Positions 49,876-58,818 of a DNA stretch of 64,000 nucleotides are shown in pieces (within the stretch, counting starts at the first letter, position 1; each line of letters begins with the position of its first letter). The notes under the pieces were generated by a model. The model searched no databases and had not been told where the DNA came from. It saw only the letters and a program-made list of their open reading frames with translations. Position numbers and translations under genes: made by a program. Source of the stretch: an uncultured Paludibaculum sp. (GTDB taxonomy: Bacteria; Acidobacteriota; Terriglobia; Bryobacterales; Bryobacteraceae); contig NZ_OY762268.1 of assembly GCF_963665245.1 (NCBI RefSeq), positions 1-64,000 of the forward strand, written 5' to 3'.

Positions 49876-50643
49876 TCAGTCGGCTGTGCTCGATTCCGGC
49901 TGTGTCCCGATCGCCACAAACCTCTCCCCCTGGGACCCCTTGGCGAAGGGGCTGAAGTTCGTGTCGGTGTCATAGACATCCACACCTTCCAGACGCTTCA
50001 GTCCATTAACCACCATATAGGTGGCCGGCGTTGCAACTACTTCATAGAGTACCTTGCCAAGGTAACCGGAGAAGATCAAGTTAATTATGGTGCCCCAGGA
50101 CTCCTTGAATCCGAATGCCAGGGTCATGATGACGACGGAGTCGACGAACTGGCCGACGACGGTGGAGCCGATGGTGCGCATCCAGAGGGCTTTGCCCTGC
50201 GTCCAGACCTTCATCTTGGCCATGACAAAGGAGTTAGCGAACTCGCCGGCCCAGTAGGCGCAGAGGCTGGCGGCGATCATGCGCGGGACGGCTCCGAAGA
50301 CGGTGGCGAAGGCGGCCTGGTCCTTGAAGTCCGGAGCGGGCGGTAGCCAGACTACGACCATCCCCATGAAGGCCATGAGGGCGGAGCCGAAGAAGCCAAG
50401 CCAGATGGCCCGGCGGGACCCGGCATAGCCGTAGACCTCGGTGAAGACGTCGCCAAAGATGTACGTGATGGGAAAGAGCAGTTGGGCGCCGCTGATGCGG
50501 AAGGGGCCGACGGCGCAGATCTTGGGGCCAATCAGGTTGGAGATCAGCAGGATGGTGACGAAGATGACGACAAGACTGTCGAAGAACTTGAAACGGTGAT
50601 CGGGCCGTTCCAGCGCGCTGAACGCGCGGGCCGAGGAGGTCAT
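49876..50643 (-). CDS. queuosine-precursor transporter (YhhQ/VUT family)
   Basis: 255 aa with six or so hydrophobic spans. Family blocks: LVVIFVTILLISNLIGPKI, LLFPITYIFGDVFTEVYGYA, RMIAASLCAYWAGEFANSF and STVVGQFVDSVVIMTLAF. YhhQ proteins import 7-deazaguanine precursors of queuosine. The last ~25 residues are a non-conserved, polar tail. No queuosine biosynthesis genes lie nearby, so it may feed a salvage route. Confidence 0.85.
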   Translation of the reverse strand: MTSSARAFSALERPDHRFKFFDSLVVIFVTILLISNLIGPKICAVGPFRISGAQLLFPITYIFGDVFTEVYGYAGSRRAIWLGFFGSALMAFMGMVVVWLPPAPDFKDQAAFATVFGAVPRMIAASLCAYWAGEFANSFVMAKMKVWTQGKALWMRTIGSTVVGQFVDSVVIMTLAFGFKESWGTIINLIFSGYLGKVLYEVVATPATYMVVNGLKRLEGVDVYDTDTNFSPFAKGSQGERFVAIGTQPESSTAD

Positions 50644-50847
50644 GACTTTAGAGATTAGCGTATCCTGCCCCGCGCGTCAGGAATACGGGATCAGAGGGCG
50701 GTGTGAGGTTGGTCGAGGCGAGGGTCCGCAGAATAGACTTGCGCTGGCACGGCAGAATTGACTTGTGATGGCCCGGTGCGACCGGCTCGCCAACTCCCTT
50801 TGCGAAGTGGCTTGCCCGACGGGTCAACCAGGCGATGGAGCGGACGA
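50644..50847. other. short non-coding gap
   Basis: 204 bases between the YhhQ-like gene and the upstream small secreted protein. No stable hairpin, repeat or supported ORF was noticed. Confidence 0.4.
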
Positions 50848-51318
50848 CTACTCCTTCTCGAAGAGGAACTTGAGGTCCAACTCGCCCATGGGCGCCTTGA
50901 TGTGGCTGACCGTGGAGAGGGTCTTGCCATCCTCCGCCAGGGTCCAGGTCTCTACGGCCACGATCTCGTTCCCCTGAACATTGCGGACCGACTTCACTTC
51001 CAGAACGTTGCCCTTCCATGTGGCCGTGATCTGGGCTTCGGCCTGGCCGGACTTCACGGTGTGCTCGGTGCCGTCGATGGTGTAGACGACGTCGTTGGTC
51101 CGCTCCTGGCCCTGGAAGGCCTGGATGGTCGTCATCTTCAGTTCGGGGTCTTTGTGTTCGATCTTGCGGACGAACTTATCCGGCCCCGGGCTGGGTCCGA
51201 ACTCGCTCTTCTGGACGTTGAGGTTCCAGGTGCCGGTCAGGTTCGGCTTGTCGGCGGAAAACGCCGCGGGACTTGCCAGGGCGGCGGCCAGCGCCAGAGT
51301 CCAGAGTCTGCGATGCAT
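50848..51318 (-). CDS. small secreted lipocalin-like protein of unknown function
   Basis: 156 aa with a signal peptide (LWTLALAAALASPAAFSA). The mature part opens NLTGTWNLNVQKSEFGPSP and continues with alternating beta strands (ITATWKGNVLEVKSVRN, ETWTLAEDGKTLSTVSHI), a pattern common to short exported acidobacterial proteins with a presumed calycin-like barrel. There is no catalytic motif. It is monocistronic, with gaps on both sides. Confidence 0.65.
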   Translation of the reverse strand: MHRRLWTLALAAALASPAAFSADKPNLTGTWNLNVQKSEFGPSPGPDKFVRKIEHKDPELKMTTIQAFQGQERTNDVVYTIDGTEHTVKSGQAEAQITATWKGNVLEVKSVRNVQGNEIVAVETWTLAEDGKTLSTVSHIKAPMGELDLKFLFEKE

Positions 51319-51366
51319 GGCCCCAGCATAGCGCAGCGGTGGGCGTGGTCAGCGCCAGGAATCGCC

Positions 51367-52740
51367 CTAGCCCGCCAGAGAAAGTACTTGATGCGGCGAC
51401 AGGAGATAGGGCGCGACCAGGCCGGCGACATTGCTCAGCGGCAACACGTCGTCGTGGAGAGGCAAGCCCAACCTGGTCCGCAGGAACTCCCTGCGGGCGA
51501 GGCAGCGGTCCAGCACGCCGGGGTGCAGCTTGCGCAGTTCATCCTGGAGGGCGCGGTCGGCCAGAACGTACCCATCCTCCATGCGGGACGAGTAGTAGTG
51601 CGGGTGCGACGGGATCACATCCGACTCGATGACCATCCCGGATCGCAGCGGCACCGTCGAGCCTGCCCAGACCGGGGAACACACCCACTCGTCGAGGTGA
51701 ATGAGATGGCCGGCGTTCAGGAATATGTGAAACGTCTCTTGCGGCAGGCGGCTGTGGATGGCCTGGTGCAACGCATCGCCCGGCGCGCCGATGCGCAGGG
51801 CTCCAAACCAGGCAGCCATGGCCTCGAAGTACGGGACGGCGAAGTTGTCGAGATACCCTTCGGCCTCGGGCGGGAGGTCCTGGGCGCCGGCAGCGACCCA
51901 GCCGCAGCGGCAGATGTTCGAGCCCCAGTAAGAGATTCCACAGGAGAAGCGGCCGCCGAGCGTCACGCGCTCGCCGCGGGCGCTGGCGAGGCTGACGCGG
52001 TTGGCACCGCACTTCAGGGTCATGTGGCAGGCGAGAGGGACACCGTTGTAGCGGGCGTGTTCGAGGAGATCGTAGTCGAGCGCTCCCGGTTGGATGGCGT
52101 GGATCACGCGGCGCATGCCCTCGGACGCCAATCCATTGGTCCACTCGAAGAAGGCGATTTCACCGGGCTCGGCTGTGGTGCGCAGTCCGTTGCGGGCATC
52201 GATGAACAGGTGAGCGGCGTTCACGACGTTCTCATAGCCGGCGGCGAAGCGGAGCTCGTCGACCAGATAGGACGGCGCATCGATGGAGTTGGGCTGGCCG
52301 TAGGTCTTCCAGCCGGCGACGCCGACCTTGCAGTGCGCATCGAGGTCCAGGCCGTCGAGGAGAGCCGCCGGCTCAGTGGGCTGATCGGCCAGGGAAAACG
52401 GCGGGAAGCGCCGGACTTCGACATCTCCGGCCGCCACGGGGGGCGAGGCGGGCAGGTAGCCGAGGCACTCATTGCCGGCGAGCAAGATGGGTTTGGCGCC
52501 GGGCCGGACGAAGCAGAGCGCCTCTTCGAAGCGCGGGTCGAAGCCAGTGAGCCAGGCGAGGTTGGCGAAGTGCTCGCGGTCGCCGTAGACGGCCAGGTGG
52601 GTGAGGCCTTCGCGCGCCATGGTTTCCTCGACGACGGCGAGACGACGGCGGTAGACAGCGAGCGGCTGGCGCCAGGAGGGGGGCTCCGCCGCGAGGCCGT
52701 ATTCGGGCCAATCCAGTTCGATCAGGCGCGCGCGAGCCAT
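51367..52740 (-). CDS. M24-family (Xaa-Pro peptidase-like) protein with degenerate metal site
   Basis: 457 aa from ATG 52740, which overlaps the alginate-lyase-like gene by 19 bases; a much longer upstream frame is shadow sequence. The N-domain is creatinase-like (THLAVYGDREHFANLAWLTG), and the C-domain is a pita-bread fold. At the positions of the metal ligands, the usual D-x-G and SD-x-TR appear as FSCGISYWGSNICR, and the GHGIG region is NAGHLIHLDEW. At least two aspartates are thus missing, so it may be a metal-independent homologue such as creatinase, or a non-enzyme. Confidence 0.65.
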   Translation of the reverse strand: MARARLIELDWPEYGLAAEPPSWRQPLAVYRRRLAVVEETMAREGLTHLAVYGDREHFANLAWLTGFDPRFEEALCFVRPGAKPILLAGNECLGYLPASPPVAAGDVEVRRFPPFSLADQPTEPAALLDGLDLDAHCKVGVAGWKTYGQPNSIDAPSYLVDELRFAAGYENVVNAAHLFIDARNGLRTTAEPGEIAFFEWTNGLASEGMRRVIHAIQPGALDYDLLEHARYNGVPLACHMTLKCGANRVSLASARGERVTLGGRFSCGISYWGSNICRCGWVAAGAQDLPPEAEGYLDNFAVPYFEAMAAWFGALRIGAPGDALHQAIHSRLPQETFHIFLNAGHLIHLDEWVCSPVWAGSTVPLRSGMVIESDVIPSHPHYYSSRMEDGYVLADRALQDELRKLHPGVLDRCLARREFLRTRLGLPLHDDVLPLSNVAGLVAPYLLSPHQVLSLAG

Positions 52741-53900
52741 TGTTTCAGCAGCATATCGAAGAGCAGGCCCCAGGCGCCGCCGGGATTGCCGGTCCTGAGC
52801 TGGAGATCCACCCAGGCACGCCGGTTGGCGGCGATGCCCGCGAGGCCCAGGAAGTAGCTGTGGTTTCGGGTGAACGGCAGGATTTGCGTCTTTTTCCAGG
52901 TGGATGGGGCAGCGACGTAGGGGGCGAGGTATTCGACGGAAGTGAGCACACCCGCGCCGTCGGGTGTCTTGAAGTTCCAGAGATCCATGCCGCGCCGTTT
53001 GGCCAGGCGGCAGAGCAGCGTGAAGCCGTCGAGATTCATGATGGAGTAGCTCAGCGAGCGTGTGCGCGCCTCTTCGGCCGGGGCGCTGCCGTCTGGGCGC
53101 AGTTGGTTGGGGATGAGCCTGGTGCGGCAGAGGTCGTAGGCGGCCAGCTCCGATTTCTCGTCGCCGCAGTAGATGGAGTAGGCCGCGACCTGGGTGGCCC
53201 ACCAGGTGGAGTGGTTGTTGCCGTTGTCACGCTCCTCCAGTCCCTTGGTGCTGACGGTGAGCCACTGAACGTAGTCGGAAAACCAGCGGCGCAGCCCTTC
53301 CGAGAGCTTGGGGTTGGGATTGCAACGTTCCAGCAGGGCGATGCCTTGCGCGCACCAGATGAGGGGGCGGGTGTCAATGATGCCGATGCCGCGGCCGGTG
53401 GTGATGCCTCGGATGGCCTGGCCGAACTCCAGGTTCGGGTTCATATAGGTGTCCGGCTGCAGGAACCAGATGTCGAGCAGGCGCCAGGCGCGGGCGGCGG
53501 CCTCCTCGTCCTTGTTCAAAGCGGCGGAAAGGGCCAGCGTGAGGACGGCATTGCTCATCAGGCCCAGGTGGAGGTCGTTGTCGGTGAATCGCTCGTGATT
53601 GACCTTGCCGTCCTTGCGGATGTAGGGGCCGTTGGGATTCCTGGGGTCGGGCCACCAGTAAGGGCCTTCGCTGAAAAAGTCATGGAGGCCGGCCTCGCTG
53701 AGCTTGTTGGGCCGCGAGTAGGTGACGCTCCAGGGACCTTTGGCGATGCAGGCTTCGCGGGCGGTCTTCAATGCCGGGGACGGTTGCAGGGTGTCGAACT
53801 CACTGGGCTCGACCAGGAGTGCTGGGCCTCCGGGGTGGGCGGTGAGGGGGAGGGCCGCACCCAGGAGTGCGGCCCTTCTCAGCAACTGTCTGCGTGTCAC
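52722..53900 (-). CDS. alginate-lyase-family exported protein
   Basis: 392 aa with a twin-arginine signal (MTRRQLLRRAALLGAALPLTA). The alpha/alpha-toroid family signature is seen: SEGPYWWPDPRNPNGPYIRK, HLGLMSNAVLTLALSAALNK, the catalytic-region NNHSTWWATQV and later SYSIMNLDGFTLLCRLA. PF05426-type enzymes cleave alginate or related uronate polymers. It precedes, and overlaps, the M24 homologue, with which it is probably co-expressed. Confidence 0.82.
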   Translation of the reverse strand: MTRRQLLRRAALLGAALPLTAHPGGPALLVEPSEFDTLQPSPALKTAREACIAKGPWSVTYSRPNKLSEAGLHDFFSEGPYWWPDPRNPNGPYIRKDGKVNHERFTDNDLHLGLMSNAVLTLALSAALNKDEEAAARAWRLLDIWFLQPDTYMNPNLEFGQAIRGITTGRGIGIIDTRPLIWCAQGIALLERCNPNPKLSEGLRRWFSDYVQWLTVSTKGLEERDNGNNHSTWWATQVAAYSIYCGDEKSELAAYDLCRTRLIPNQLRPDGSAPAEEARTRSLSYSIMNLDGFTLLCRLAKRRGMDLWNFKTPDGAGVLTSVEYLAPYVAAPSTWKKTQILPFTRNHSYFLGLAGIAANRRAWVDLQLRTGNPGGAWGLLFDMLLKQWLARA

Positions 53901-53909
53901 TGCGGTAGT

Positions 53910-55346
53910 TTACTTCTTCCCGAGGAGTGAAAGTTGCAGGTGGCTGCGGGACTTGCTGTAGGTGAAGTAGATGACCAGACCAATGACCATCCAGATGACG
54001 AACGCGATCTTTGTGAGCGAGTCGAGGCTGAACATCAGCAGCAGGTTGAAGCCGACGCCGAGGATGGGGACGAACGGCACCAGCGGGGTCTTGAACGGGC
54101 GGGGCAGATCGGGGCGCGTGCGGCGCATGATGATGACGGCGATGCAGACCAGGACAAAGGCGCAGAGGGTGCCGATGCTGGTGAGGTTGCCGAGCTGGGC
54201 GATGGGCGTGAAGGCGCCGAGCAGGGCGACACCGACCAGCAGCATCAGGTTCGACTTCCAGGGCGTGTGGAACTTGGGGTGGACTTCGGAGAAGACGCCG
54301 GGCAGCAGACCATCGCGGGACATCGAGTAGAACACGCGGCTCTGACCGAGGAGCATGACGAGCATCACCGAGGTGAGGCCGGCCAGCGACCCAAGCTTCA
54401 TGACGAAGCCGAGCCAGCCGTACTTCATGGCGTCGACGGCGACGGCGAGCGGGGCGGTGACGTTCAGGTCCTTGTAGTTCACGACGCCGGTGAGCACCAG
54501 CGCGTACAGGATGTAGAGGATCGTGCAGACGATCAGCGAGCCGACGATGCCGATGGGCATGTCGCGCTTGGGGTTCTTGGCCTCCTGGGCGGCCGTGGAG
54601 ACGGCATCGAACCCGATGTAGGCGAAGAAGATCTGTCCGGCCGCCGCCAGCACGCCTGTCACACCGAACTCGCCGAACTTGCCGCTGGTGTTCTCGGGCA
54701 GGAAGGGGACGTAGTTGTCGTGGTTGATGAAGAAGTAGCCGAGGCCGATGAAGAGGATCACGACGGCCACTTTGACCACGACGATGGTGGCGTTGAAGCG
54801 GGCCGACTCCTGAATGCCGATGATCAGGATGGTGGAGATGACCATCAGGATGAAGACGGCCGGCAGGTTCATGATGCCAGGGTTGGGATCCCACGGCGAG
54901 GCGATGAGCGATTGGGGCAGGTGGATACCGAAGGACTTGAAGATGGAATCGACGGTGCCCGACCAACTGACTGAGACGGTGGCGGCGCCGACGGCGTATT
55001 CCAACACCAGGGCCCAGCCAATGATCCAGGCCAGCAGTTCGCCCATCGTGGCGTAGGCGTAAGTGTACGCGCTGCCGGCGATGGGGATCATGGTGGAGAA
55101 CTCGCTGTAGCAGAGTCCGGCGAAGGCGCAGCCGATGGCCGCGAGGATGAAGGAGTAGACGATAGCCGGCCCGGCGTGGTGGGCGGCGGCGACCCCGGTG
55201 AGGGTGAAGATGCCGGCACCGATGATGGCGCCGATGCCGAGCGCCACCAGTTGGCCGGCGCCGAGGGTGCGTGTGAGCGAATGCCCGCCCTTGCCCTCGG
55301 ACTCCTCCAGCAACCGTTCAATGGACTTGGTCGCGAATAAACTCAT
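53910..55346 (-). CDS. APC-family amino acid permease (cationic amino acid transporter type)
   Basis: 478 aa with about 12-14 hydrophobic spans. The N-terminal motif GQLVALGIGAIIGAGIFTLTG is the substrate/Na-site helix of APC permeases, and FFAYIGFDAVSTAAQEAKNP is the YfnA/CAT-type helix 6 sequence. It should import amino acids at the inner membrane. It is on the same strand as, and 63 bases after, another permease gene; no amino-acid-metabolism genes adjoin. Substrate unknown. Confidence 0.88.
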   Translation of the reverse strand: MSLFATKSIERLLEESEGKGGHSLTRTLGAGQLVALGIGAIIGAGIFTLTGVAAAHHAGPAIVYSFILAAIGCAFAGLCYSEFSTMIPIAGSAYTYAYATMGELLAWIIGWALVLEYAVGAATVSVSWSGTVDSIFKSFGIHLPQSLIASPWDPNPGIMNLPAVFILMVISTILIIGIQESARFNATIVVVKVAVVILFIGLGYFFINHDNYVPFLPENTSGKFGEFGVTGVLAAAGQIFFAYIGFDAVSTAAQEAKNPKRDMPIGIVGSLIVCTILYILYALVLTGVVNYKDLNVTAPLAVAVDAMKYGWLGFVMKLGSLAGLTSVMLVMLLGQSRVFYSMSRDGLLPGVFSEVHPKFHTPWKSNLMLLVGVALLGAFTPIAQLGNLTSIGTLCAFVLVCIAVIIMRRTRPDLPRPFKTPLVPFVPILGVGFNLLLMFSLDSLTKIAFVIWMVIGLVIYFTYSKSRSHLQLSLLGKK

Positions 55347-55409
55347 GCGATGAACCTCTCAATTCTTTCCTGCAAACTCGGCCGGGCGGCGCGCCGGACT
55401 AGCGGCGGC

Positions 55410-56804
55410 TCAGCCTTCCACGCTTTGTCTCTTCCACAGGAAGTAGACGGGGATGCCCAACAGCACGAGAATCAACCCGGGCCAAGTGTAGTTAGGCTTA
55501 TAAATCAGCAGCAAACCTTCAATCACGCTGCCGGCGACGATATACAGGGCCGGCAGCAGCGGATAACCAATGGCCCGGTAAGGGCGTTCCATCGTGGGCC
55601 GGGTGCGGCGGAGCACGAACAAACCCACGATCGTCAGAACGTAGAAAAGCAAAACAGCGAAGATAACATAGTCGAGGAGATCGTTGTAACGGCCGGTTAG
55701 CGTGAGCATGCAGGCCCACAAGCACTGAACCCAGAGTGACACGTATGGCGTGTGGTGGACGGGGTCGACTCGTTTGACGGCCTTGAAGAAGAGACCGTCA
55801 CCGGCCATGGCGTAGTAGACACGGGCGCCGCACAACACCTGGCCGTTGATGCAGCCGAAGGTGGAGATCATGACGGCCACGGCCATCACCTGGGTGGCGA
55901 CGGGGCCCATGATCTGCGAGATCACCGCCGTGGCGACGCGGTCTTCCGGGGCGTTCATGATGGCGTTGAGCGGCAGGGCCATCAGGTAAACCAGATTGCA
56001 GCCCATATAAAGGATGCTCACCACGCCCACGCCCAGGGCGAGCGAGAGGGGCAGGTCGCGCTTCGGGTTGCGGATTTCGCCGGCGGCCAGCGTGACCAGG
56101 TGCCAGGAGTCGGAAGAGAAGAGCGCGCCGACCATGGCGACGCCCAACACGCGGACGATGTCCCAAGGGGAACCCGAGGTCCGCCAGAAGTCGGTGAAGT
56201 TTGCGCCGATCGCGTCCGGCCGCCGGCCCGCCATCACGCCGAGGGCGATGAAGCCCAGCAGCGCGCCCACTTTCGCGATGGTGAAGACGTTTTGAAGAAT
56301 GGCGCCGGCGCGCAGGCCCTTGGTATTCACCCACGTGAGCAGGACTATGACCGAGATGGCGACGATCATCTGGGTATTTAGGCCGACGGGGCCGATTTTG
56401 AAGAGCCAGTTGGAGGTGGAGACGGCAGGCACCAGGACGCCGGTGAACTTGGCGAAGGCCACGGCGACGGCGGCGATGGTGCCGGTTTCGATCACCGTGA
56501 AGAACGTCCAGCCGTAGAGGAAGCCGTAGAGCGGCCCGAAGGCCTCGCGCAAATAGATGTATTGACCGCCGGCCTGGGGCATGGCGGCGGAGAGTTCGCC
56601 GTAGCTGAGGGCCGCGATGATGGTGAGCACGGCGGTGATCACCCACGTCAGCATCATGAGGCCGGGTGACTGCACCTGACGGGAGATATCGGCGGCGACA
56701 ATAAAAACGCCACTACCGATCATGGATCCCATGACCAGGGTAGTGGCGTCGAGCAGCCCCAGGCCCTTTACGAGTGCTGGTGCCTTTACTTCAGTTTCAG
56801 CCAT
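55410..56804 (-). CDS. APC-family amino acid permease
   Basis: 464 aa, a second APC permease with about 12 spans. It has TTLVMGSMIGSGVFIVAADI (helix 1) and GALFSSDSWHLVTLAAGEIR (helix 6), which puts it in the LAT-like/APC subgroup, distinct from its neighbour. It overlaps the end of thiE by 19 bases, hence it belongs to the same transcript. The C-terminal VLLGIPVYFLWKRQSVEG ends the last span. Substrate unknown. Confidence 0.88.
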   Translation of the reverse strand: MAETEVKAPALVKGLGLLDATTLVMGSMIGSGVFIVAADISRQVQSPGLMMLTWVITAVLTIIAALSYGELSAAMPQAGGQYIYLREAFGPLYGFLYGWTFFTVIETGTIAAVAVAFAKFTGVLVPAVSTSNWLFKIGPVGLNTQMIVAISVIVLLTWVNTKGLRAGAILQNVFTIAKVGALLGFIALGVMAGRRPDAIGANFTDFWRTSGSPWDIVRVLGVAMVGALFSSDSWHLVTLAAGEIRNPKRDLPLSLALGVGVVSILYMGCNLVYLMALPLNAIMNAPEDRVATAVISQIMGPVATQVMAVAVMISTFGCINGQVLCGARVYYAMAGDGLFFKAVKRVDPVHHTPYVSLWVQCLWACMLTLTGRYNDLLDYVIFAVLLFYVLTIVGLFVLRRTRPTMERPYRAIGYPLLPALYIVAGSVIEGLLLIYKPNYTWPGLILVLLGIPVYFLWKRQSVEG

Positions 56805-57415
56805 GCTTCCATTCGCTCCCGGACGGTCATCTTGGTAATCTCCTCAGGCATAAGGTCGCCGATCACGGCGATGGAGTCAGCGCCCGAGTTCCACACGGAA
56901 CGGGCGGTTTCGAGGGTGATGCCTCCAATGGCCACCAGGGGTTTCGTAGTCAGACGGCGCGCGCTGGACAATCGTTCCAATCCAACCGTGGGATCGGCGT
57001 TCTGTTTGGAGCCGGTGTCGAAGATGGGCCCGAGGGCCAGGTAGTCGACCGGTTCCTGATCTCCTTGGACCAGTTGCTGTTCGTTGTGCGTGGAGAAGCC
57101 CAGCAGCAGGCCGGTGGGCAGGACACGGCGTACCAGCGCGGGCGGCAGATCCTGCTGGCCGACGTGCAGCCCTGCCTGTAGAAGCGCCGCGATATCCGCT
57201 CGATCATTGATGACGAAGGCCGCTCCGGCTGCCGTGCAGAGCGAAGAAAGGCGCTTCGCTGTCTCGAAGACGGCCCGGCTGTAGTGGCCTTTGTGCCGGA
57301 ACTGGAGGATGCGCGCCCCCCCCTCCAGAAGCGCCTCGGCGAAGAAGACGGGATTGCGGCCCCTTCGGATCAGGGCTTGGGTGTCGACGATCGGGTAGAT
57401 GGGAGGCAGCGGCAT
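56786..57415 (-). CDS. thiE: thiamine-phosphate synthase-like protein ThiE
   Basis: 209 aa, normal length. Motifs: ILQFRHKGHYSR (substrate HMP-PP side, usual QxRxK), FVINDRADIAALLQAGLHVG (conserved NDR and HxGQ: VGQQDLP), ALGPIFDTGSK (xGPxF-T-K) and VAIGGIT. It joins HMP-pyrophosphate and thiazole phosphate to form thiamine phosphate. The first arginine-lysine pattern is slightly changed (QFRHK for Q-x-R-x-K), still compatible with activity. No other thi genes are in the window. TenI-type homologues are an alternative. Confidence 0.83.
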   Translation of the reverse strand: MPLPPIYPIVDTQALIRRGRNPVFFAEALLEGGARILQFRHKGHYSRAVFETAKRLSSLCTAAGAAFVINDRADIAALLQAGLHVGQQDLPPALVRRVLPTGLLLGFSTHNEQQLVQGDQEPVDYLALGPIFDTGSKQNADPTVGLERLSSARRLTTKPLVAIGGITLETARSVWNSGADSIAVIGDLMPEEITKMTVRERMEAWLKLK

Positions 57416-57499
57416 GCCGGTCCAAAGCGCGATTGAACCAGTGTAGTCGAATCGCGCCTGGAACGAGCGGAAACCGGCGGCGACTCCGTGCCGGTGGTA

Positions 57500-58720
57500 C
57501 TAGTCGTGCGGCTGGAAGACGACCGTGACGCCGCCTTCGGTGACGTGATAGCCCGCGGCGCGGTCGCGTTCCGGGTCCTCTCCGACCGACGAACCCTCGG
57601 GTAACTGGACGCCGCTGTCGAGGATCGCTTTCCGCACCCGGCTGTAGCGTCCGACATTGGCGCCGGGCAGCAGAATGGAATGGTCGACGTCGGCGTAGCT
57701 GTTGACGCGCACACCGGGCGAAAGGATGCTGCGGTGGACTCGGCCGCCGCTGACGATGACGCCTGGAGAGACGAAGGAGTCGGTGGCGACTCCCATCCGG
57801 CGGCCCTCCTGGGCAAATACGAATTTGGCGGGTGGAGCCTGTTCCATGCGGGTGCGGATGGGCCAGGCCGTGTCGTACAGGTTCAACTCCGGCAGGACGC
57901 TGACGAGGTCGAGGTTCGCTTCGTAGTAGGAATCGATGGTGCCGACGTCGCGCCAGTAGCGGACGCGTTTGTTGTTCAGGTCGCGGAAGTCGTAGGCAAT
58001 GACGCGGCGGCGGCTCAGCAGGCCTGGCAGTACATTGTGGCCGAAGTCGTGGGACGATTCCGGGTCGTCAGCGTCCTCGCGCAAGGCCTCCAGCAGGACA
58101 TTGGTGTTGAAGATGTAGATGCCCATCGAGGCGCTGACCATGTTCTCGCCGAAGGGGGACAGAACTGGATGGCCGTGTTGCGGCTTCTCCTCGAAATCGT
58201 GGATGCGGTAGGTGACGGGGTCGATGTCGGCGATGCCGAAGCGGGTAGCGTCGGGGATGGGTACCTGGAGGGTGGCGATGGAGACCTCGGCGTTGTAGCG
58301 CACGTGCCAGGCGAGCATCTCGCGGTAGTCCATCTTGTAGATCTGATCCGCCGAAAGGACAATGACGTGGGAAGGCCGTTCGACGAGGATGCTTTCTAGG
58401 TTCTGATAGACGGCGTCGGCCGTGCCGAGATACCAGTCGGAGTGAACGCGGCGCATGGGCGGGATGACTTCGATGAATTCGCCCATTTCGCCGGAGAAGA
58501 GGTGCCAGCCCTCGCGCAGGTGACGCGTGAGCTCGAGGGACTTGTATTGGGTGAGGCAGAAGATACGGCGCAATCCGGAATTGATGCAGTTGGAGAGCGT
58601 GAAGTCGATGATGCGGTAGATGCCGCCAAAAGGTACGGCCGGTTTGGCCTGGTCGCGAGTGAGAGGGTACAGCCGCTCGCCGGCGCCGCCGGCCAGGAGG
58701 ATGGCTAGAACGTTCTTCAT
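57500..58720 (-). CDS. glgC: glucose-1-phosphate adenylyltransferase
   Basis: 406 aa, standard GlgC length. The nucleotidyltransferase motif LLAGGAGERLYPLTRDQAKP (residues 8-27) and PFGGIYRIIDFTLSNCINSG follow the family. Then come SADQIYKMDYREML, the sugar-binding FEEKPQHGHP and the C-terminal left-handed beta-helix with SFVSPGVIVSGGRVHRSILS. It makes ADP-glucose for glycogen or trehalose synthesis. No glgA or glgB lies here. It is divergent from the ATP-grasp gene. Confidence 0.95.
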   Translation of the reverse strand: MKNVLAILLAGGAGERLYPLTRDQAKPAVPFGGIYRIIDFTLSNCINSGLRRIFCLTQYKSLELTRHLREGWHLFSGEMGEFIEVIPPMRRVHSDWYLGTADAVYQNLESILVERPSHVIVLSADQIYKMDYREMLAWHVRYNAEVSIATLQVPIPDATRFGIADIDPVTYRIHDFEEKPQHGHPVLSPFGENMVSASMGIYIFNTNVLLEALREDADDPESSHDFGHNVLPGLLSRRRVIAYDFRDLNNKRVRYWRDVGTIDSYYEANLDLVSVLPELNLYDTAWPIRTRMEQAPPAKFVFAQEGRRMGVATDSFVSPGVIVSGGRVHRSILSPGVRVNSYADVDHSILLPGANVGRYSRVRKAILDSGVQLPEGSSVGEDPERDRAAGYHVTEGGVTVVFQPHD

Positions 58721-58818
58721 CTATAACCAGGATAGAGAGGTGCCCGGCATGCTACAATCCCGCTTATCCGTTCCTTGTCGAACGCACCCTCTGTGGCGGA
58801 AGTAAGGGTTATCACGAC

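Noticed and set aside
52740..53930. Plus-strand 396-aa ORF opposite the alginate-lyase-like gene, and 53934-54974 opposite the permease
   Set aside because: Both are low-complexity complementary frames of conserved genes.
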